NCBI RefSeq assembly: GCF_014290175.1
Contig: NZ_JACOOR010000007.1
Location: forward strand, 124,001-188,000
Reading direction: 5' to 3'
Origin: Anaerosacchariphilus hominis
GTDB lineage: Bacteria > Bacillota > Clostridia > Lachnospirales > Lachnospiraceae
DNA: 64,000 nucleotides
Part shown: in pieces, positions 43,174 through 56,111 of the stretch
Numbering within the stretch: the stretch's first letter is position 1
Layout of the letters: the number at the start of each line of letters is the position of its first letter
Program-made: the position numbers and the translations under genes
Notes under the pieces: generated by a model
What the model was told of the DNA's origin: nothing
Databases searched by the model: none
The model's input: the letters and a program-made list of their open reading frames with translations, nothing else

Positions 43174-43665
43174 ATGGCAAAAATCGAGCTGAAGAAACCG
43201 GTTGTAGAAGAGATTTCCGCAAATATCGAAGGTGCTCAGTCCGTTGTTCTTGTTCAGTACTGCGGTCTGACCGTAGAGCAGGACACAAGACTTCGTAAAG
43301 AGCTCAGAGATAACGGAATCGTCTACAAGGTTTACAAGAATACGATGATGAACTTCGCATTCAAGGGAACAGATTGTGAGAGCCTGGCTCCGCAGCTGGA
43401 GGGCCCGAACGCAATTGCTATCTCCAAGACAGATGCAACTGCTCCGGCACGTATCCTTGCAAAGTTCGGCAAAGAGGCACCGGCTCTTGAGATCAAGGGC
43501 GGTATCGTAGAGGGAACTTACTACGACGCAACTGGCATGGCTGAGATCGCAAAGGTTCCGTCCAGAGAAGAGCTTCTTGGCAAGCTGCTTGGCAGCATCC
43601 AGTCCCCGATTACAAACATGGCACGCGTTCTCAATCAGATCGCAGAGGCCAAGGCAGAGGCATAA
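43174..43665 (+). CDS. rplJ: 50S ribosomal protein L10
   Basis: 163 residues: MAKIELKKPVVEEISANIEGAQSVVLVQYCGLTVEQDTRLRKELRDNGIVYKVYKNTMM, with the C-terminal helix (LLGKLLGSIQSPITNMARVLNQIAE) that anchors L7/L12 dimers. A TAAGGAGG site precedes the ATG. Probable autoregulator through the leader at 42883. Confidence 0.97.
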   Translation: MAKIELKKPVVEEISANIEGAQSVVLVQYCGLTVEQDTRLRKELRDNGIVYKVYKNTMMNFAFKGTDCESLAPQLEGPNAIAISKTDATAPARILAKFGKEAPALEIKGGIVEGTYYDATGMAEIAKVPSREELLGKLLGSIQSPITNMARVLNQIAEAKAEA

Positions 43666-43751
43666 GGTTCGCCTTACGGGACAAACATTGCGCATAAGCG
43701 CATAATATCAAAAAAACGAATTTTAAAATCAAAAATCAGGAGGAAAATAAA

Positions 43752-44126
43752 ATGGCAAAGTTAACTACCGCTGAGTTTATCGACGCTATCAAAGAGTTAT
43801 CCGTATTAGAGCTGAACGAGCTGGTAAAGGCTTGTGAGGAAGAGTTTGGTGTATCTGCAGCAGCAGGTGTTGTTGTAGCAGCAGCAGGTGCTGGCGAGGC
43901 AGCAGCTGAGGAGAAGGATTCCTTCGACGTAGAGCTGACAAGCGCTGGAGATTCCAAGGTTAAGGTTATCAAGGTTGTTCGTGAGGTAACTGGTCTGGGT
44001 CTGAAGGAAGCTAAGGACCTGGTAGACGGCGCACCGAAGGTACTGAAAGAGGGCGTTTCCAAGGCAGAGGCTGACGAGCTGAAGGCTAAGCTTGAGGAGC
44101 AGGGAGCTACTGTAACCCTGAAATAA
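43752..44126 (+). CDS. rplL: 50S ribosomal protein L7/L12
   Basis: 124 residues: an N-terminal dimerisation helix ([31 protein letters not shown]), an Ala-rich hinge ([19 protein letters not shown]) and a C-terminal domain ([49 protein letters not shown]). The multi-copy stalk recruits translation factors. AGGAGG before the ATG; 86 bp after rplJ. Confidence 0.97.
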   Translation: MAKLTTAEFIDAIKELSVLELNELVKACEEEFGVSAAAGVVVAAAGAGEAAAEEKDSFDVELTSAGDSKVKVIKVVREVTGLGLKEAKDLVDGAPKVLKEGVSKAEADELKAKLEEQGATVTLK

Positions 44127-44143
44127 GTTTAAATGAACTTATG

Positions 44144-44177
44144 GAGCCGGGCAGATTGATTCTGCCCGGCTTCTTTT
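44144..44177 (+). terminator. terminator after rplL
   Basis: Stem GAGCCGGGCAGA/TCTGCCCGGCTT (44144-44155 with 44161-44172), then TTCTTTT. rpoB has its own promoter downstream. The AT-rich gap 44178-44283 holds nothing else I can support. Confidence 0.85.
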
Positions 44178-44283
44178 AAAAAATCATTTGTAAATAAAAA
44201 ATCATTTGAAAACCACAATTCAGCAATTTCCTGAAATTTCATTTTTAATTTCCCAGAATTTAAAAAAATCGAAAAAAGAATAC

Positions 44284-44312
44284 TTGACTTTTAAAGGCTC
44301 TTATGATATCAT
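44284..44312 (+). promoter_or_regulatory. promoter of rpoBC
   Basis: TTGACT (44284-44289), 17-bp spacer, TATCAT (44307-44312). The ~100-nt leader contains a hairpin ATTTTGCA/TGCAAAAT near 44352-44372. Confidence 0.65.
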
Positions 44313-44417
44313 GTAGGATGCACTATTGTGGTGAGCTAGGCTCTGAATTCATTTTGCATTTTGTGCAAAATCACGAAATAGTAGCTAACTTCCATATTAA
44401 ATAAGGGGTGAACGTCA

Positions 44418-47400
44418 ATGGAAAAGAACAGAATACGTCCGGTCTCAACCGGTAAGAACTTCAGAATGAGCTATTCCAGACAGAAAGAAGTCCTGGAAAT
44501 GCCGAACCTCATTGAGGTCCAGAAGGATTCCTATGATTGGTTCCTTCGGGAAGGTCTTCGAGAAGTGTTCGATGACATCTCTCCCATCGCCGATTACAGC
44601 GGACATCTGAGTCTGGATTTTGTAGACTTCACGCTCTGCACCGGTGAGGATGATCTCAAATACACCATCGAAGAATGCAAGGAAAGAGATGCGACCTACG
44701 CAGCTCCCCTGAAGGTAAAAGTACGTCTTTATAATAAAGAGACAGATGAAATTAATGAACACGAGATTTTCATGGGTGACCTGCCGCTGATGACGGAGAC
44801 AGGTACATTCGTGATCAACGGCGCAGAACGTGTTATCGTCAGCCAGCTCGTACGTTCCCCTGGAATTTACTATGCGATTGATCATGATAAATTAGGAAAA
44901 GGCCTTTACTCCTGTACAGTTATCCCGAACCGTGGCGCATGGCTGGAGTATGAGACAGATTCCAACGATGTATTTTATGTACGTGTAGACCGTACCAGAA
45001 AGGTGCCCGTTACCGTTCTGATTCGTGCCCTGGGTTACGGAACGAACCCGGAGATTATCGATCTGTTCGGCGAGGAGCCGAAGATCCTGGCGACCTTGGC
45101 AAAGGATACCGCGGAGAGCTATCAGGAAGGCCTTCTGGAGCTGTATAAGAAGATCCGTCCGGGCGAGCCGCTGGCAGTGGAGAGCGCTGAGAGCCTGATC
45201 ATGAGCATGTTCTTCGATCCCAGAAGATATGATCTGGCAAAGGTAGGCCGTTATAAGTTCAATAAGAAGCTGATGCTCCGTAACCGTATCACCGGCCATG
45301 TGCTGGCTGAGGATGTGGTAGATACCCAGACCGGCGAGATCATTGCAGAGGCAGGCACCGAGGTAACCCGCGAGCTGGCTGATGAGATCCAGAATGCGGC
45401 AGTTCCCTTCGTAATGATCCGGACTGAGGAGCGCGATGTTCGTGTAATCTCCAGTATGATGGTAGATCTGCGTCACTACGTGGATGTGGATCCGGAGGAG
45501 CTTGGTGTTACAGAATTAGTATATTATCCGGCTCTGGAAAAGATACTGGAAGAAAATGAAAGCATCGAAGATATCAAAGAGGCTGTGAAGCGTGATATCC
45601 ACGAGCTGATTCCGAAGCATATTACCAAGGAAGACATCATTGCTTCCATTAACTATAACCTGCACCTGGAGTACGGTATCGGTAATGAGGACGATATCGA
45701 CCATCTGGGCAACCGTCGTATCCGTGCGGTAGGCGAGCTGCTTCAGAACCAGTACCGTATCGGTCTTTCAAGAATGGAGCGTACCGTTCGGGAGCGTATG
45801 ACTACCCAGGATCAGGATAACATTACACCGCAGTCCCTGATTAATATCAAGCCGGTAACTGCAGCCGTGAAGGAGTTCTTCGGATCTTCCCAGCTGTCTC
45901 AGTTCATGGATCAGAACAACCCGCTGGGCGAGCTGACGCACAAGCGTCGTCTGTCCGCACTGGGACCGGGCGGTCTGTCCAGAGATCGTGCGGGATTCGA
46001 GGTACGAGACGTACATTACTCCCATTACGGAAGAATGTGCCCCATTGAGACCCCTGAGGGACCGAACATCGGTCTGATTAACTCTCTGGCATCCTATGCG
46101 AGAATTAACGAGTATGGTTTCATCGAGACACCGTACCGGAAGATTGATAAAGAGGATCCGAAGAATCCGCGTGTCACAGACGAAGTAGTCTACATGACCG
46201 CTGATGAAGAGGATAACTACCATGTAGCACAGGCAAATGAGCCTCTGGATGAAGAAGGACACTTCGTTCATAAGAATGTATCCGGTCGTTACCGTGAGGA
46301 GACCCAGGAGTACGAGCGTTCCATGTTCGATTACATGGACGTGTCTCCGCGAATGGTATTCTCCGTGGCTACCGCGCTGATTCCGTTCCTGCAGAACGAC
46401 GACGCGAACCGTGCGCTGATGGGATCCAACATGCAGCGTCAGGCCGTACCGCTTCTGACCACAGAGGCACCGGTAGTCGGAACGGGAATCGAAGTAAAGA
46501 CCGCAGTGGACTCCGGTGTGTGCGTAGTCGCAAAACATGCCGGCGTGGTAGAGCGTTCCGTATCCAATGAGATCGTAATCAAGTGTGAGGACGGCACCAG
46601 AGATACTTATCGCCTGACCAAGTTCTCACGAAGCAACCAGAGCAACTGCTACAACCAGAGACCCATCGTATTCAAAGGCGACAAGGTAGAAAAAGGAACT
46701 GTCATCGCAGACGGACCTTCCACATCCGGCGGAGAGCTGGCGCTGGGTAAGAACCCGCTGATCGGCTTCATGACCTGGGAAGGCTATAACTACGAGGACG
46801 CTGTTCTTCTTAGCGAGCGTTTGGTTGAGGATGATGTATATACCTCCATTCATATCGAGGAGTATGAGGCAGAGGCCCGTGATACCAAACTGGGACCGGA
46901 AGAGATCACAAGAGACGTTCCGGGTGTGGGCGACGACGCTCTGAAAGATCTGGACGAGCGGGGAATTATCCGTATCGGAGCAGAGGTTCGTGCCGGTGAT
47001 ATCCTGGTAGGTAAGGTAACTCCCAAGGGAGAGACTGAGCTGACCGCAGAGGAGAGACTGCTGAGAGCCATCTTCGGTGAGAAGGCCCGCGAGGTCCGTG
47101 ACACTTCTCTGAAGGTGCCCCACGGCGAGTATGGTATTGTGGTAGACGCCAAGGTATTTACCAGAGAGAACGGCGATGAGCTGTCTCCGGGAGTAAATCA
47201 GGCGGTTCGTATTTATATTGCTCAGAAGCGTAAGATTTCCGTAGGTGACAAGATGGCAGGCCGTCACGGAAATAAGGGTGTCGTTTCCCGTGTACTTCCG
47301 GTAGAGGATATGCCCTTCCTGCCCAACGGCCGTCCCCTGGATATCGTTCTGAACCCCCTGGGCGTACCTTCCCGTATGAATATCGGACAGGTGCTGGAGA

Positions 47401-48341
47401 TTCATCTGAGTCTGGCAGCGAAAGCTCTGGGATTCAATGTATCCACTCCGGTATTCTCCGGCGCGAACGAGAGCGATATCATGGATACCCTGGATCTGGC
47501 AAATGATTATGTGAACCTGCCTTTCGACGACGCAGAGGCTGCGGAGTGGAAGGAAAAGGGCGAGGAAACTACCGCGGACGGAAAGCCCTGGAACGGCGAG
47601 ACCTTCACCGGTATCCACGGCGAGGAGCTGCTTCCCGAGGTTCTTCAGTATCTGGACGAGAACCGTGAGCATAGAAAGCTCTGGAAGGGTGTTCCCATTT
47701 CCAGAGACGGTAAGGTGCGGCTGCGTGACGGACGTACAGGCGAGTATTTTGACGGCGCCGTAACCATCGGTCACATGCACTACCTGAAGCTGCATCACCT
47801 GGTAGATGATAAGATTCATGCCCGTTCTACCGGACCGTACTCCCTGGTTACCCAGCAGCCGTTGGGTGGTAAGGCACAGTTCGGTGGACAGCGTTTCGGA
47901 GAGATGGAGGTGTGGGCTCTGGAGGCCTACGGCGCATCTTACACCCTGCAGGAGATCCTGACCATGAAGTCCGACGACGTTATCGGTCGTGTAAAGACTT
48001 ACGAGGCTATTATCAAGGGTGATAATATCCCGAAACCGGGTATTCCCGAGTCATTCAAGGTACTTTTAAAAGAGCTTCAGTCCCTGGGTCTGGACGTGAG
48101 GGTACTGCGCGATGACAATACAGAAGTAGAGATTATGGAAACCAGCGACTACAACGGAGACGTGGATCTGCGTTCCATCATTGAGGGCGACCGCCGGTTC
48201 AAGGATGACGAGGATTCCTATGGCGACTACGGCTTCAGCAAGCAGGAGTTCGACGGTGAGGAACTGGTAGATGTACAGGAAGATCCGGATGATTCCGACG
48301 AGAGCTTTTCGGACTTCGATGGAGATTTTGAAGAAGAATAA
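44418..48341 (+). CDS. rpoB: DNA-directed RNA polymerase subunit beta
   Basis: 1307 residues. The rifampicin-pocket region reads [64 protein letters not shown]; the C-terminal clamp-contact motif is [24 protein letters not shown]. It is full length for Clostridia and carries the wild-type residues at the classical rifampicin-resistance positions. An acidic C-terminal tail (about 60 residues) ends the protein. AAGGGGTG before the ATG. Confidence 0.98.
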   Translation: MEKNRIRPVSTGKNFRMSYSRQKEVLEMPNLIEVQKDSYDWFLREGLREVFDDISPIADYSGHLSLDFVDFTLCTGEDDLKYTIEECKERDATYAAPLKVKVRLYNKETDEINEHEIFMGDLPLMTETGTFVINGAERVIVSQLVRSPGIYYAIDHDKLGKGLYSCTVIPNRGAWLEYETDSNDVFYVRVDRTRKVPVTVLIRALGYGTNPEIIDLFGEEPKILATLAKDTAESYQEGLLELYKKIRPGEPLAVESAESLIMSMFFDPRRYDLAKVGRYKFNKKLMLRNRITGHVLAEDVVDTQTGEIIAEAGTEVTRELADEIQNAAVPFVMIRTEERDVRVISSMMVDLRHYVDVDPEELGVTELVYYPALEKILEENESIEDIKEAVKRDIHELIPKHITKEDIIASINYNLHLEYGIGNEDDIDHLGNRRIRAVGELLQNQYRIGLSRMERTVRERMTTQDQDNITPQSLINIKPVTAAVKEFFGSSQLSQFMDQNNPLGELTHKRRLSALGPGGLSRDRAGFEVRDVHYSHYGRMCPIETPEGPNIGLINSLASYARINEYGFIETPYRKIDKEDPKNPRVTDEVVYMTADEEDNYHVAQANEPLDEEGHFVHKNVSGRYREETQEYERSMFDYMDVSPRMVFSVATALIPFLQNDDANRALMGSNMQRQAVPLLTTEAPVVGTGIEVKTAVDSGVCVVAKHAGVVERSVSNEIVIKCEDGTRDTYRLTKFSRSNQSNCYNQRPIVFKGDKVEKGTVIADGPSTSGGELALGKNPLIGFMTWEGYNYEDAVLLSERLVEDDVYTSIHIEEYEAEARDTKLGPEEITRDVPGVGDDALKDLDERGIIRIGAEVRAGDILVGKVTPKGETELTAEERLLRAIFGEKAREVRDTSLKVPHGEYGIVVDAKVFTRENGDELSPGVNQAVRIYIAQKRKISVGDKMAGRHGNKGVVSRVLPVEDMPFLPNGRPLDIVLNPLGVPSRMNIGQVLEIHLSLAAKALGFNVSTPVFSGANESDIMDTLDLANDYVNLPFDDAEAAEWKEKGEETTADGKPWNGETFTGIHGEELLPEVLQYLDENREHRKLWKGVPISRDGKVRLRDGRTGEYFDGAVTIGHMHYLKLHHLVDDKIHARSTGPYSLVTQQPLGGKAQFGGQRFGEMEVWALEAYGASYTLQEILTMKSDDVIGRVKTYEAIIKGDNIPKPGIPESFKVLLKELQSLGLDVRVLRDDNTEVEIMETSDYNGDVDLRSIIEGDRRFKDDEDSYGDYGFSKQEFDGEELVDVQEDPDDSDESFSDFDGDFEEE

Positions 48342-48358
48342 GGAAGGGAGTGCCATTC

Positions 48359-51300
48359 ATGCCAGAAACAACGAATCAGGCTGTATATCAGCCGATGACT
48401 TTCGACGCGATTCGTATCGGACTTGCGTCCCCGGAGAAGATCCGGGAGTGGTCAAGAGGCGAGGTGAAGAAGCCTGAAACCATCAATTACAGAACCCTGA
48501 AACCGGAAAAAGACGGCTTATTCTGTGAAAGAATCTTCGGACCCAGCAAGGACTGGGAGTGCCACTGCGGAAAGTACAAAAAGATTCGCTATAAAGGTGT
48601 AGTCTGCGACCGTTGTGGAGTAGAGGTTACAAAGTCAAATGTCCGCCGTGAGCGTATGGGCCACATCGAGTTGGCCGCTCCGGTGTCTCATATCTGGTAC
48701 TTTAAGGGCATCCCCAGCCGGATGGGACTGATCCTGGATTTGTCTCCCCGTACACTGGAGAAGGTTCTGTACTTCGCATCCTACATTGTGCTGGACGCAG
48801 GCGATACCGAGCTTCAGTATAAGCAGGTACTGTCTGAAAAAGAGTATCAGGATATGCGTGAGAAGTATGGCAATCGTTTCCGGGTAGGCATGGGAGCAGA
48901 GTCCATCAAAGAGCTGCTGCAGGCCATCGATCTGGAGAAGGAGTCCGTAGAACTGAAAGCAGGCCTGAAGGATGCCAGCGGCCAGAAGCGTGCCCGTATC
49001 ATCAAGCGTTTGGAGGTCGTAGAGGCCTTCCGTGAGTCCGGAAACAAACCGGAATGGATGATTCTGGATGCGGTTCCGGTTATTCCGCCCGATCTGCGTC
49101 CCATGGTACAGCTGGATGGAGGACGTTTCGCTACCTCCGACCTGAACGATCTGTATCGTAGAATTATCAACAGAAATAACCGACTGACCCGTCTTCTTGA
49201 GCTGGGTGCGCCGGATATCATCGTCCGCAACGAGAAGCGTATGCTGCAGGAGGCTGTAGACGCGCTGATCGATAACGGACGCCGTGGCCGTCCCGTAACC
49301 GGTCCGGGTAACAGAGCCCTGAAGTCTCTGTCTGACATGCTGAAAGGTAAGTCCGGACGTTTCCGTCAGAACCTGCTGGGTAAGCGTGTTGACTATTCCG
49401 GACGTTCCGTTATCGTCGTAGGTCCGGAGCTGAAGATTTACCAGTGCGGTCTTCCGAAGGAGATGGCTATCGAGCTGTTCAAGCCCTTCGTTATGAAGGA
49501 GCTGGTACAGAACGGTACCGCACATAATATTAAGAGCGCGAAGAAAATGGTAGAGCGCCAGGTACAGCCTGAAGTATGGGATGTACTGGAAGACGTGATC
49601 AAAGAGCATCCGGTTATGCTGAACCGTGCTCCTACACTGCATCGTCTTGGTATTCAGGCCTTCGAGCCGATTCTGGTAGAAGGTAAGGCTATCAAGCTGC
49701 ATCCGCTGGTTTGTACCGCATTCAACGCAGACTTCGACGGAGACCAGATGGCAGTACATCTTCCCCTGTCCGTAGAGGCGCAGGCGGAGTGCCGTTTCCT
49801 GCTGCTCTCCCCGAACAACCTGCTGAAGCCGTCTGATGGCGGCCCCGTAGCCGTACCGTCTCAGGATATGGTTCTGGGTATCTACTACCTGACACAGGAG
49901 CGTCCGGGTATCGAAGGCGAAGGCAAGTTCTTTAAGAACCTGAACGAAGCCATCCTGGCTTATGAGAATAAAGTGATCCGTCTGCAGTCCAGAATTAAGG
50001 TTCGTGTAACCCGAAACCTGGCTGACGGAACCGAGATGACAGGTATCGTAGAGTCTACCCTGGGACGTTTCCTCTTCAATGAGATTCTGCCGCAGGATCT
50101 GGGCTTCGTAGACCGTACCATCCCGGGTAATGAGTTGGTACTGGAAGTAGACTTCCACGTAGGTAAGAAGGGCCTGAAGCAGATTCTGGAGAAGGTCATC
50201 AATACCCACGGAGCCACCAGAACCGCAGAGGTGCTGGATGACATCAAGGCCATGGGATACAAGTATTCCACCCGTGCGGCCATGACCGTATCCATTTCCG
50301 ACATGACCGTGCCGCCTGAGAAGCCGGAGCTGATTCAGAAGGCACAGGATACCGTAGATAAGATTACACGGAACTATAAGCGTGGTCTGATTACGGAAGA
50401 AGAGCGTTATAAAGAGGTTGTTGAGACCTGGAAGGATACGGACGCGATCCTGACTAAGGCATTGCTGGACGGCCTGGATCGTTACAACAACATCTACATG
50501 ATGGCCGATTCCGGAGCCCGTGGTTCCGATAAGCAGATCAAGCAGCTTGCAGGTATGCGAGGACTGATGGCCGATACCACCGGTCACACCATCGAGCTTC
50601 CTATCAAGTCTAACTTCCGTGAGGGTCTGGACGTTCTGGAGTACTTCATGTCAGCCCATGGAGCACGAAAGGGTATGTCCGATACCGCTCTGCGTACCGC
50701 AGACTCCGGTTATCTGACCCGTCGAATGGTAGACGTATCTCAGGATCTGATTGTCCGTGAGGTTGACTGCTGCGAAGGCAAGGGTGAGATCCCGGGCATG
50801 GTAGTAAAGGCCTTCATGGATGGCAAGGAAGAGATCGAGAGCCTGCAGGATCGTATCACCGGACGTTTCGCGTGCGAGACTGTATACGATAAGGACGGCA
50901 ACGTACTGGTTAAGGCAAATCATATGATTACCCCGAGACGTGCAGCCGCTATTATAAAAAAAGGCGTAGATAAGGACGGCAATCCCATTGACAGCCTGAA
51001 GATCCGTACGATTCTGACCTGTAAATCCCACATCGGTGTATGTGCGAAGTGCTACGGCGCGAACATGGCAACCGGTGAGGCTGTACAGGTGGGTGAGGCA
51101 GTCGGTATCATTGCAGCGCAGTCTATCGGTGAGCCGGGTACACAGCTGACCATGAGAACCTTCCACAGCGGCGGTGTCGCAGGTGGAGATATCACACAGG
51201 GTCTTCCCCGTGTCGAGGAGCTTTTCGAGGCCAGAAAGCCGAAGGGACTTGCGATTATTACAGAGATTGCCGGAACCGTTACCATTCTGGATACCAAGAA

Positions 51301-52051
51301 GAAGCGCGAGATTCAGGTGACAGGCGAGGATGGAGAGTCCAAGATATACCTGATTCCTTACGGTTCCCGTATCAAGGTTCAGGACGGCCAGGTACTGGAG
51401 GCCGGCGATGAGCTGACAGAAGGTAGTGTAAACCCCCATGACATTCTGAAGATCAAGGGTGTACGTGCCGTACAGGATTACATGATCCGTGAAGTTCAGC
51501 GTGTATATCGTCTGCAGGGTGTAGAAATCGCCGATAAGCATATCGAGATGCTGGTACACCAGATGCTGAAGAAGATTCGCATCGAGGACAACGGAGATTC
51601 TGATTTCCTGCCGGGTACCTTAGTAGATATTCTGGAGTACGAGGATGCCAATGAGCGTCTGCTCGCAGAGGGCAAGCAGCCCGCAGAAGGCAAGCAGATT
51701 ATGCTTGGTATCACCAAAGCATCTCTGGCTACAAATTCCTTCCTGTCCGCAGCATCCTTCCAGGAGACCACCAAGGTTCTGACCGAAGCTGCTATCAAGG
51801 GTAAAGTTGACCCGCTGATCGGTCTGAAGGAGAACGTACTGATCGGTAAGCTGATTCCTGCCGGAACCGGTATGAAGCGTTATCAGAACGTAAGACTGGA
51901 TACCGATATGGAAGAGGAGAACGAACTGGACTTCGATGAGGAGCTGGATCTGGATGAAGAACTGGATGTGAACGAGGAGACCGATGAGAGTGCTGAGGAG
52001 ACAGCCCTGGAGACAGAGGATGCCGAGGCAGAGGAGCCGGTTGAGGAGTAA
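48359..52051 (+). CDS. rpoC: DNA-directed RNA polymerase subunit beta'
   Basis: 1230 residues. It has the N-terminal zinc finger [23 protein letters not shown], the catalytic NADFDGDQM loop with three Mg-binding aspartates, and the bridge/trigger-helix region ([56 protein letters not shown]). The ATG at 48359 follows AGGAAGGGA by 9 bp, 17 bp after rpoB. The very acidic C-terminal tail is typical of Lachnospiraceae. Confidence 0.98.
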   Translation: MPETTNQAVYQPMTFDAIRIGLASPEKIREWSRGEVKKPETINYRTLKPEKDGLFCERIFGPSKDWECHCGKYKKIRYKGVVCDRCGVEVTKSNVRRERMGHIELAAPVSHIWYFKGIPSRMGLILDLSPRTLEKVLYFASYIVLDAGDTELQYKQVLSEKEYQDMREKYGNRFRVGMGAESIKELLQAIDLEKESVELKAGLKDASGQKRARIIKRLEVVEAFRESGNKPEWMILDAVPVIPPDLRPMVQLDGGRFATSDLNDLYRRIINRNNRLTRLLELGAPDIIVRNEKRMLQEAVDALIDNGRRGRPVTGPGNRALKSLSDMLKGKSGRFRQNLLGKRVDYSGRSVIVVGPELKIYQCGLPKEMAIELFKPFVMKELVQNGTAHNIKSAKKMVERQVQPEVWDVLEDVIKEHPVMLNRAPTLHRLGIQAFEPILVEGKAIKLHPLVCTAFNADFDGDQMAVHLPLSVEAQAECRFLLLSPNNLLKPSDGGPVAVPSQDMVLGIYYLTQERPGIEGEGKFFKNLNEAILAYENKVIRLQSRIKVRVTRNLADGTEMTGIVESTLGRFLFNEILPQDLGFVDRTIPGNELVLEVDFHVGKKGLKQILEKVINTHGATRTAEVLDDIKAMGYKYSTRAAMTVSISDMTVPPEKPELIQKAQDTVDKITRNYKRGLITEEERYKEVVETWKDTDAILTKALLDGLDRYNNIYMMADSGARGSDKQIKQLAGMRGLMADTTGHTIELPIKSNFREGLDVLEYFMSAHGARKGMSDTALRTADSGYLTRRMVDVSQDLIVREVDCCEGKGEIPGMVVKAFMDGKEEIESLQDRITGRFACETVYDKDGNVLVKANHMITPRRAAAIIKKGVDKDGNPIDSLKIRTILTCKSHIGVCAKCYGANMATGEAVQVGEAVGIIAAQSIGEPGTQLTMRTFHSGGVAGGDITQGLPRVEELFEARKPKGLAIITEIAGTVTILDTKKKREIQVTGEDGESKIYLIPYGSRIKVQDGQVLEAGDELTEGSVNPHDILKIKGVRAVQDYMIREVQRVYRLQGVEIADKHIEMLVHQMLKKIRIEDNGDSDFLPGTLVDILEYEDANERLLAEGKQPAEGKQIMLGITKASLATNSFLSAASFQETTKVLTEAAIKGKVDPLIGLKENVLIGKLIPAGTGMKRYQNVRLDTDMEEENELDFDEELDLDEELDVNEETDESAEETALETEDAEAEEPVEE

Positions 52052-52086
52052 TCCGTAACAGAATCCGCATAGCATTTATAAAATAG

Positions 52087-52124
52087 AACTGCCGTTTCAC
52101 AGAGATGTGGAACGGCAGTTTTTT
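52087..52124 (+). terminator. terminator of rpoBC
   Basis: 10-bp stem AACTGCCGTT/AACGGCAGTT (52087-52096 with 52111-52120), then TTTTT. The repeat begins at its last T. Confidence 0.9.
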
Positions 52125-52264
52125 ATGGAATAGGAAATTCCGATAGAATTCCCTATTCCATAAAAGCAAGCAGAGCTTGCAAAGATGCGCACTCGGCGCA
52201 GTGGTAGATGGTTGCTGAAGCAACCGCGCCTCGGCGCGAGAATGTGCCAATGGCACATTCTTTC
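52124..52264 (+). repeat. hairpin-train intergenic repeat, copy B
   Basis: 141-bp element, near-identical to copy A at 30181. The outer hairpin pairs TATGGAATAGG with CCTATTCCATA, and the last one pairs GAATGTGCC with GGCACATTC perfectly; both are weaker in copy A. The remaining differences fall in the loop of the GGTTGC/GCAACC hairpin. It fills the gap between the rpoC terminator and the 3' end of the convergent AKR gene, 18 bp away. Confidence 0.85.
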
Positions 52265-52282
52265 TTGTGGAATAGGAGAAAT

Positions 52283-53311
52283 TTAGTTGACACTTACTTC
52301 TCCGGCCAGAATCTTCTGATAATCCTCGTAATTCTTCTGAAGGAGTTCCGGCGTGTTCAGCTCGTAGGGACATTTCTCCATACACTGTCCGCAGTGGAGA
52401 CAGTCTTCGATTTTTTTCATATTCGCCTGCCAGGTTTCATTGAGCCAGGAGGCGGAAGGCGCCCGGCGCACCATCAGGGACATGCGGGCGCAGTTGTTGA
52501 TGAGGATGCCGGCAGGACAGGGCATGCAGTAACCGCATCCCCGGCAGAATTCCCCGTTCAGTTCCTGCTTCTCTTTTTCGATAAAGGCGGAAATCTCCGC
52601 GTCCAGAGCGGGCGGTTCATCCATGTAGGAGAGCCATTCCTCCAGCTCTGTCATCTTCTGAATTCCCCAGATGGGAAGCACATTGTCAAACTGGGACATA
52701 AAGGCAAATGCGGCCCGGGAGTTATTGATGAGGCCTCCGGCCAGGCCTTTCATGGCGATAAAGCCCATGTGATGCTCCTCACAGAGCTTCACCAGCTCCA
52801 GCTCTTTTTCGGAAGAAAGGTAGCTTAAGGGATACTGGAGCGTCTCGTACAGGCCGGACTCGATACATTCTCTGGCCACGCCCAGCTTGTGGGCGGTGAC
52901 GCCGATGTGGCGGATCTTTCCGGCAGCTTTGGCCTCCAGCATACACTCATACATGCCGGTGCCGTCGCCGGGGCGGTAGCACTGATCCACACAATGGAAC
53001 TGGTAGATATCCAGATGATCGGTTTTCAGAAGCGTTAAAGAGGTCTCCAGCTGTTCCCGGAAGACCTCCGGGGTGCGTCCCATGGTCTTGCTGGCCAGAT
53101 AGATCTGATCCCGCATTCCCTCAAAGGCATGGCCAAGCTTTTCCTCGCTGTCGCTGTAGGCCCGGGCCGTGTCGAAGAAGCGCATGCCTCCCTCATAGGC
53201 CCTGCGGAGAATGGAGGTGGCAGTCTCCAGATCCACGCGCTGGATGGGAAGGGCGCCAAAGGCATTCTGGGGAACCGTGATGCCGGTAGTTCCTAAAGTA
53301 ATGGTTTTCAT
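52283..53311 (-). CDS. aldo/keto reductase with C-terminal ferredoxin-like domain
   Basis: 342 residues. The AKR barrel has FDTARAYSDSEEKLG (catalytic Asp/Tyr), LASKT (Lys) and YQFHCVD (His). After residue ~255 comes a 4Fe-4S-type tail with CRGCGYCMPCPAGI and CLHCGQCMEKCPYELNTP. Such fusions are common in anaerobes and probably pass electrons between an Fe-S cluster and an NAD(P)H-type reductase site; the substrate is unknown. The start at 53311 follows AAGGAG by 7 bp. Transcribed against the surrounding core genes. Confidence 0.9.
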   Translation of the reverse strand: MKTITLGTTGITVPQNAFGALPIQRVDLETATSILRRAYEGGMRFFDTARAYSDSEEKLGHAFEGMRDQIYLASKTMGRTPEVFREQLETSLTLLKTDHLDIYQFHCVDQCYRPGDGTGMYECMLEAKAAGKIRHIGVTAHKLGVARECIESGLYETLQYPLSYLSSEKELELVKLCEEHHMGFIAMKGLAGGLINNSRAAFAFMSQFDNVLPIWGIQKMTELEEWLSYMDEPPALDAEISAFIEKEKQELNGEFCRGCGYCMPCPAGILINNCARMSLMVRRAPSASWLNETWQANMKKIEDCLHCGQCMEKCPYELNTPELLQKNYEDYQKILAGEVSVN

Positions 53312-53507
53312 AGACAGTCTCCTTATCTTGTAATACCTGTTAAGTAATTGAGAAATCTTCTCAGATTCTGTTTGGATAGTTCTATTCTAGTACGGGGGAG
53401 AAAAATCTTCAAGAAAAACCTGATTTCAGAAAAAGCTGTACCTTCCGGCCGGAATCTGTGTATAATAAAAGACAGAAATAAGAGGAAAGAAGAAGGGAGC
53501 CGGCAAT

Positions 53508-54455
53508 ATGGTGAAGGTGGATCTGATCACCGGATTTCTGGGTTCGGGCAAAACCACATTTATCCGAACCTACGCTTCGTGGCTGATCAAGCAGGGATAT
53601 CATATCGGAATTCTGGAAAATGATTTTGGGGCGGTGAATGTGGACATGATGCTGCTTCAGGATCTGGAGGGAGACCGGTGCGAACTGGAGATGGTCTCCG
53701 GCGGCTGCGATAGGGACTGCCACAGACGGCGGTTCAAGACCAAGCTCATTGCCATGGGCATGAGCGGCTACGACCGGGTGCTGGTGGAGCCCTCGGGCAT
53801 CTTTGACGTGGACGAGTTCTTTGACGTGCTCCATGAGGAGCCGCTGGATCGCTGGTATGAGATCGGCAATGTGCTGGCCGTCGTGGACGCAAAGCTGGAG
53901 CCGAAGCTCTCCGTGGAGGCGGACTATCTGTTGGCCACGGAGGTGGCGGACGCCGGAATAGTCCTTCTCAGCAGAACCCAGGAGTCTTCCCAAGAGCAGA
54001 TCCGGGAGACCAAGGCCCATCTGAACCGGGCCCTGGAGCAGGTAGGCTGCAGCAGAAGGCTGAAGGATATGGAGATTCTGGAAAAGAACTGGGCAGAGCT
54101 GTCAGATGGGGATTTTCAGCAGCTCTTGTCCTGCGGTTATGTGCCCTCGGACTATGAAAAGGCGGATATGGAAGAGGATCAGATCTTCGATTCCCTGTTT
54201 TTCATGCACCTGTGTCTGCCTGTGGACGAGCTGAAGCGGAGAGTGGAGGCAGTATTTCGGGATCCGGCCTGCGGTTCCCCCTTTCGGATCAAGGGCTTTA
54301 TGCAGGTGGATGGGGACGGCTGGATCGAACTGAACGCCACCCGGCATGAGACAGTGATCCGCCCCATTTCCCGGGGCCAGGAGATTCTGATTGTCATCGG
54401 AGAACGGCTCTGTAAAGGGGCTGTGAAAGCTTATTTCCCGGAAGCGGGAGTATAA
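53508..54455 (+). CDS. CobW/COG0523-like G3E GTPase lacking the CxCC motif
   Basis: 315-residue P-loop GTPase of the G3E family. Walker A ITGFLGSGKTTF (residues 7-18), ENDFGAVNVD switch and VEPSGIFD are clear. Where metal-chaperone COG0523 proteins have GGC-x-CC, this one reads GGCDRDCHRRR (Cys67, Cys71), so metal binding would differ. The C-terminal CobW-C-like domain is present (residues ~225-315). The ATG at 53508 follows AAGAAGGGAG. glpK starts 18 bp after it; a shared transcript is likely but a functional link is not obvious. Confidence 0.85.
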   Translation: MVKVDLITGFLGSGKTTFIRTYASWLIKQGYHIGILENDFGAVNVDMMLLQDLEGDRCELEMVSGGCDRDCHRRRFKTKLIAMGMSGYDRVLVEPSGIFDVDEFFDVLHEEPLDRWYEIGNVLAVVDAKLEPKLSVEADYLLATEVADAGIVLLSRTQESSQEQIRETKAHLNRALEQVGCSRRLKDMEILEKNWAELSDGDFQQLLSCGYVPSDYEKADMEEDQIFDSLFFMHLCLPVDELKRRVEAVFRDPACGSPFRIKGFMQVDGDGWIELNATRHETVIRPISRGQEILIVIGERLCKGAVKAYFPEAGV

Positions 54456-55970
<1,515 letters not shown>

Positions 55971-56017
55971 ATGGAAAAATCAGACAATAAAAATGATAGA
56001 AAACATTTGATAAAAAA

Positions 56018-56046
56018 TTGACAAAGTATTCGATAAACTATATAAT
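56018..56046 (+). promoter_or_regulatory. consensus promoter of the lpd-like gene
   Basis: Perfect TTGACA (56018-56023), 17-bp spacer, perfect TATAAT (56041-56046), 65 bp before the start codon: the strongest vegetative promoter in the window. Confidence 0.85.
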
Positions 56047-56111
56047 TAAATCTACTGAGAGACAGGAGAATTCAAAAGCTTCCAAAAGCTTAAAAAGGAG
56101 GAAAAGAGGGA

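Noticed and set aside
48635..50587. 650-codon open frame on the minus strand inside rpoC (and similar long frames opposite rpoB, tuf, aspA, pncB)
   Set aside because: They are mirror frames of strongly conserved genes, have no ribosome site or domain, and their residue composition follows the coding strand's codon bias.
52124..52264. Shared peptide (...VPLAHSRAEARL... NREFYRNFLFHK) on the minus strand of both repeat copies as a conserved protein
   Set aside because: It is the translation of the palindromic repeat; it has no start with a ribosome site and no conservation beyond the DNA identity.
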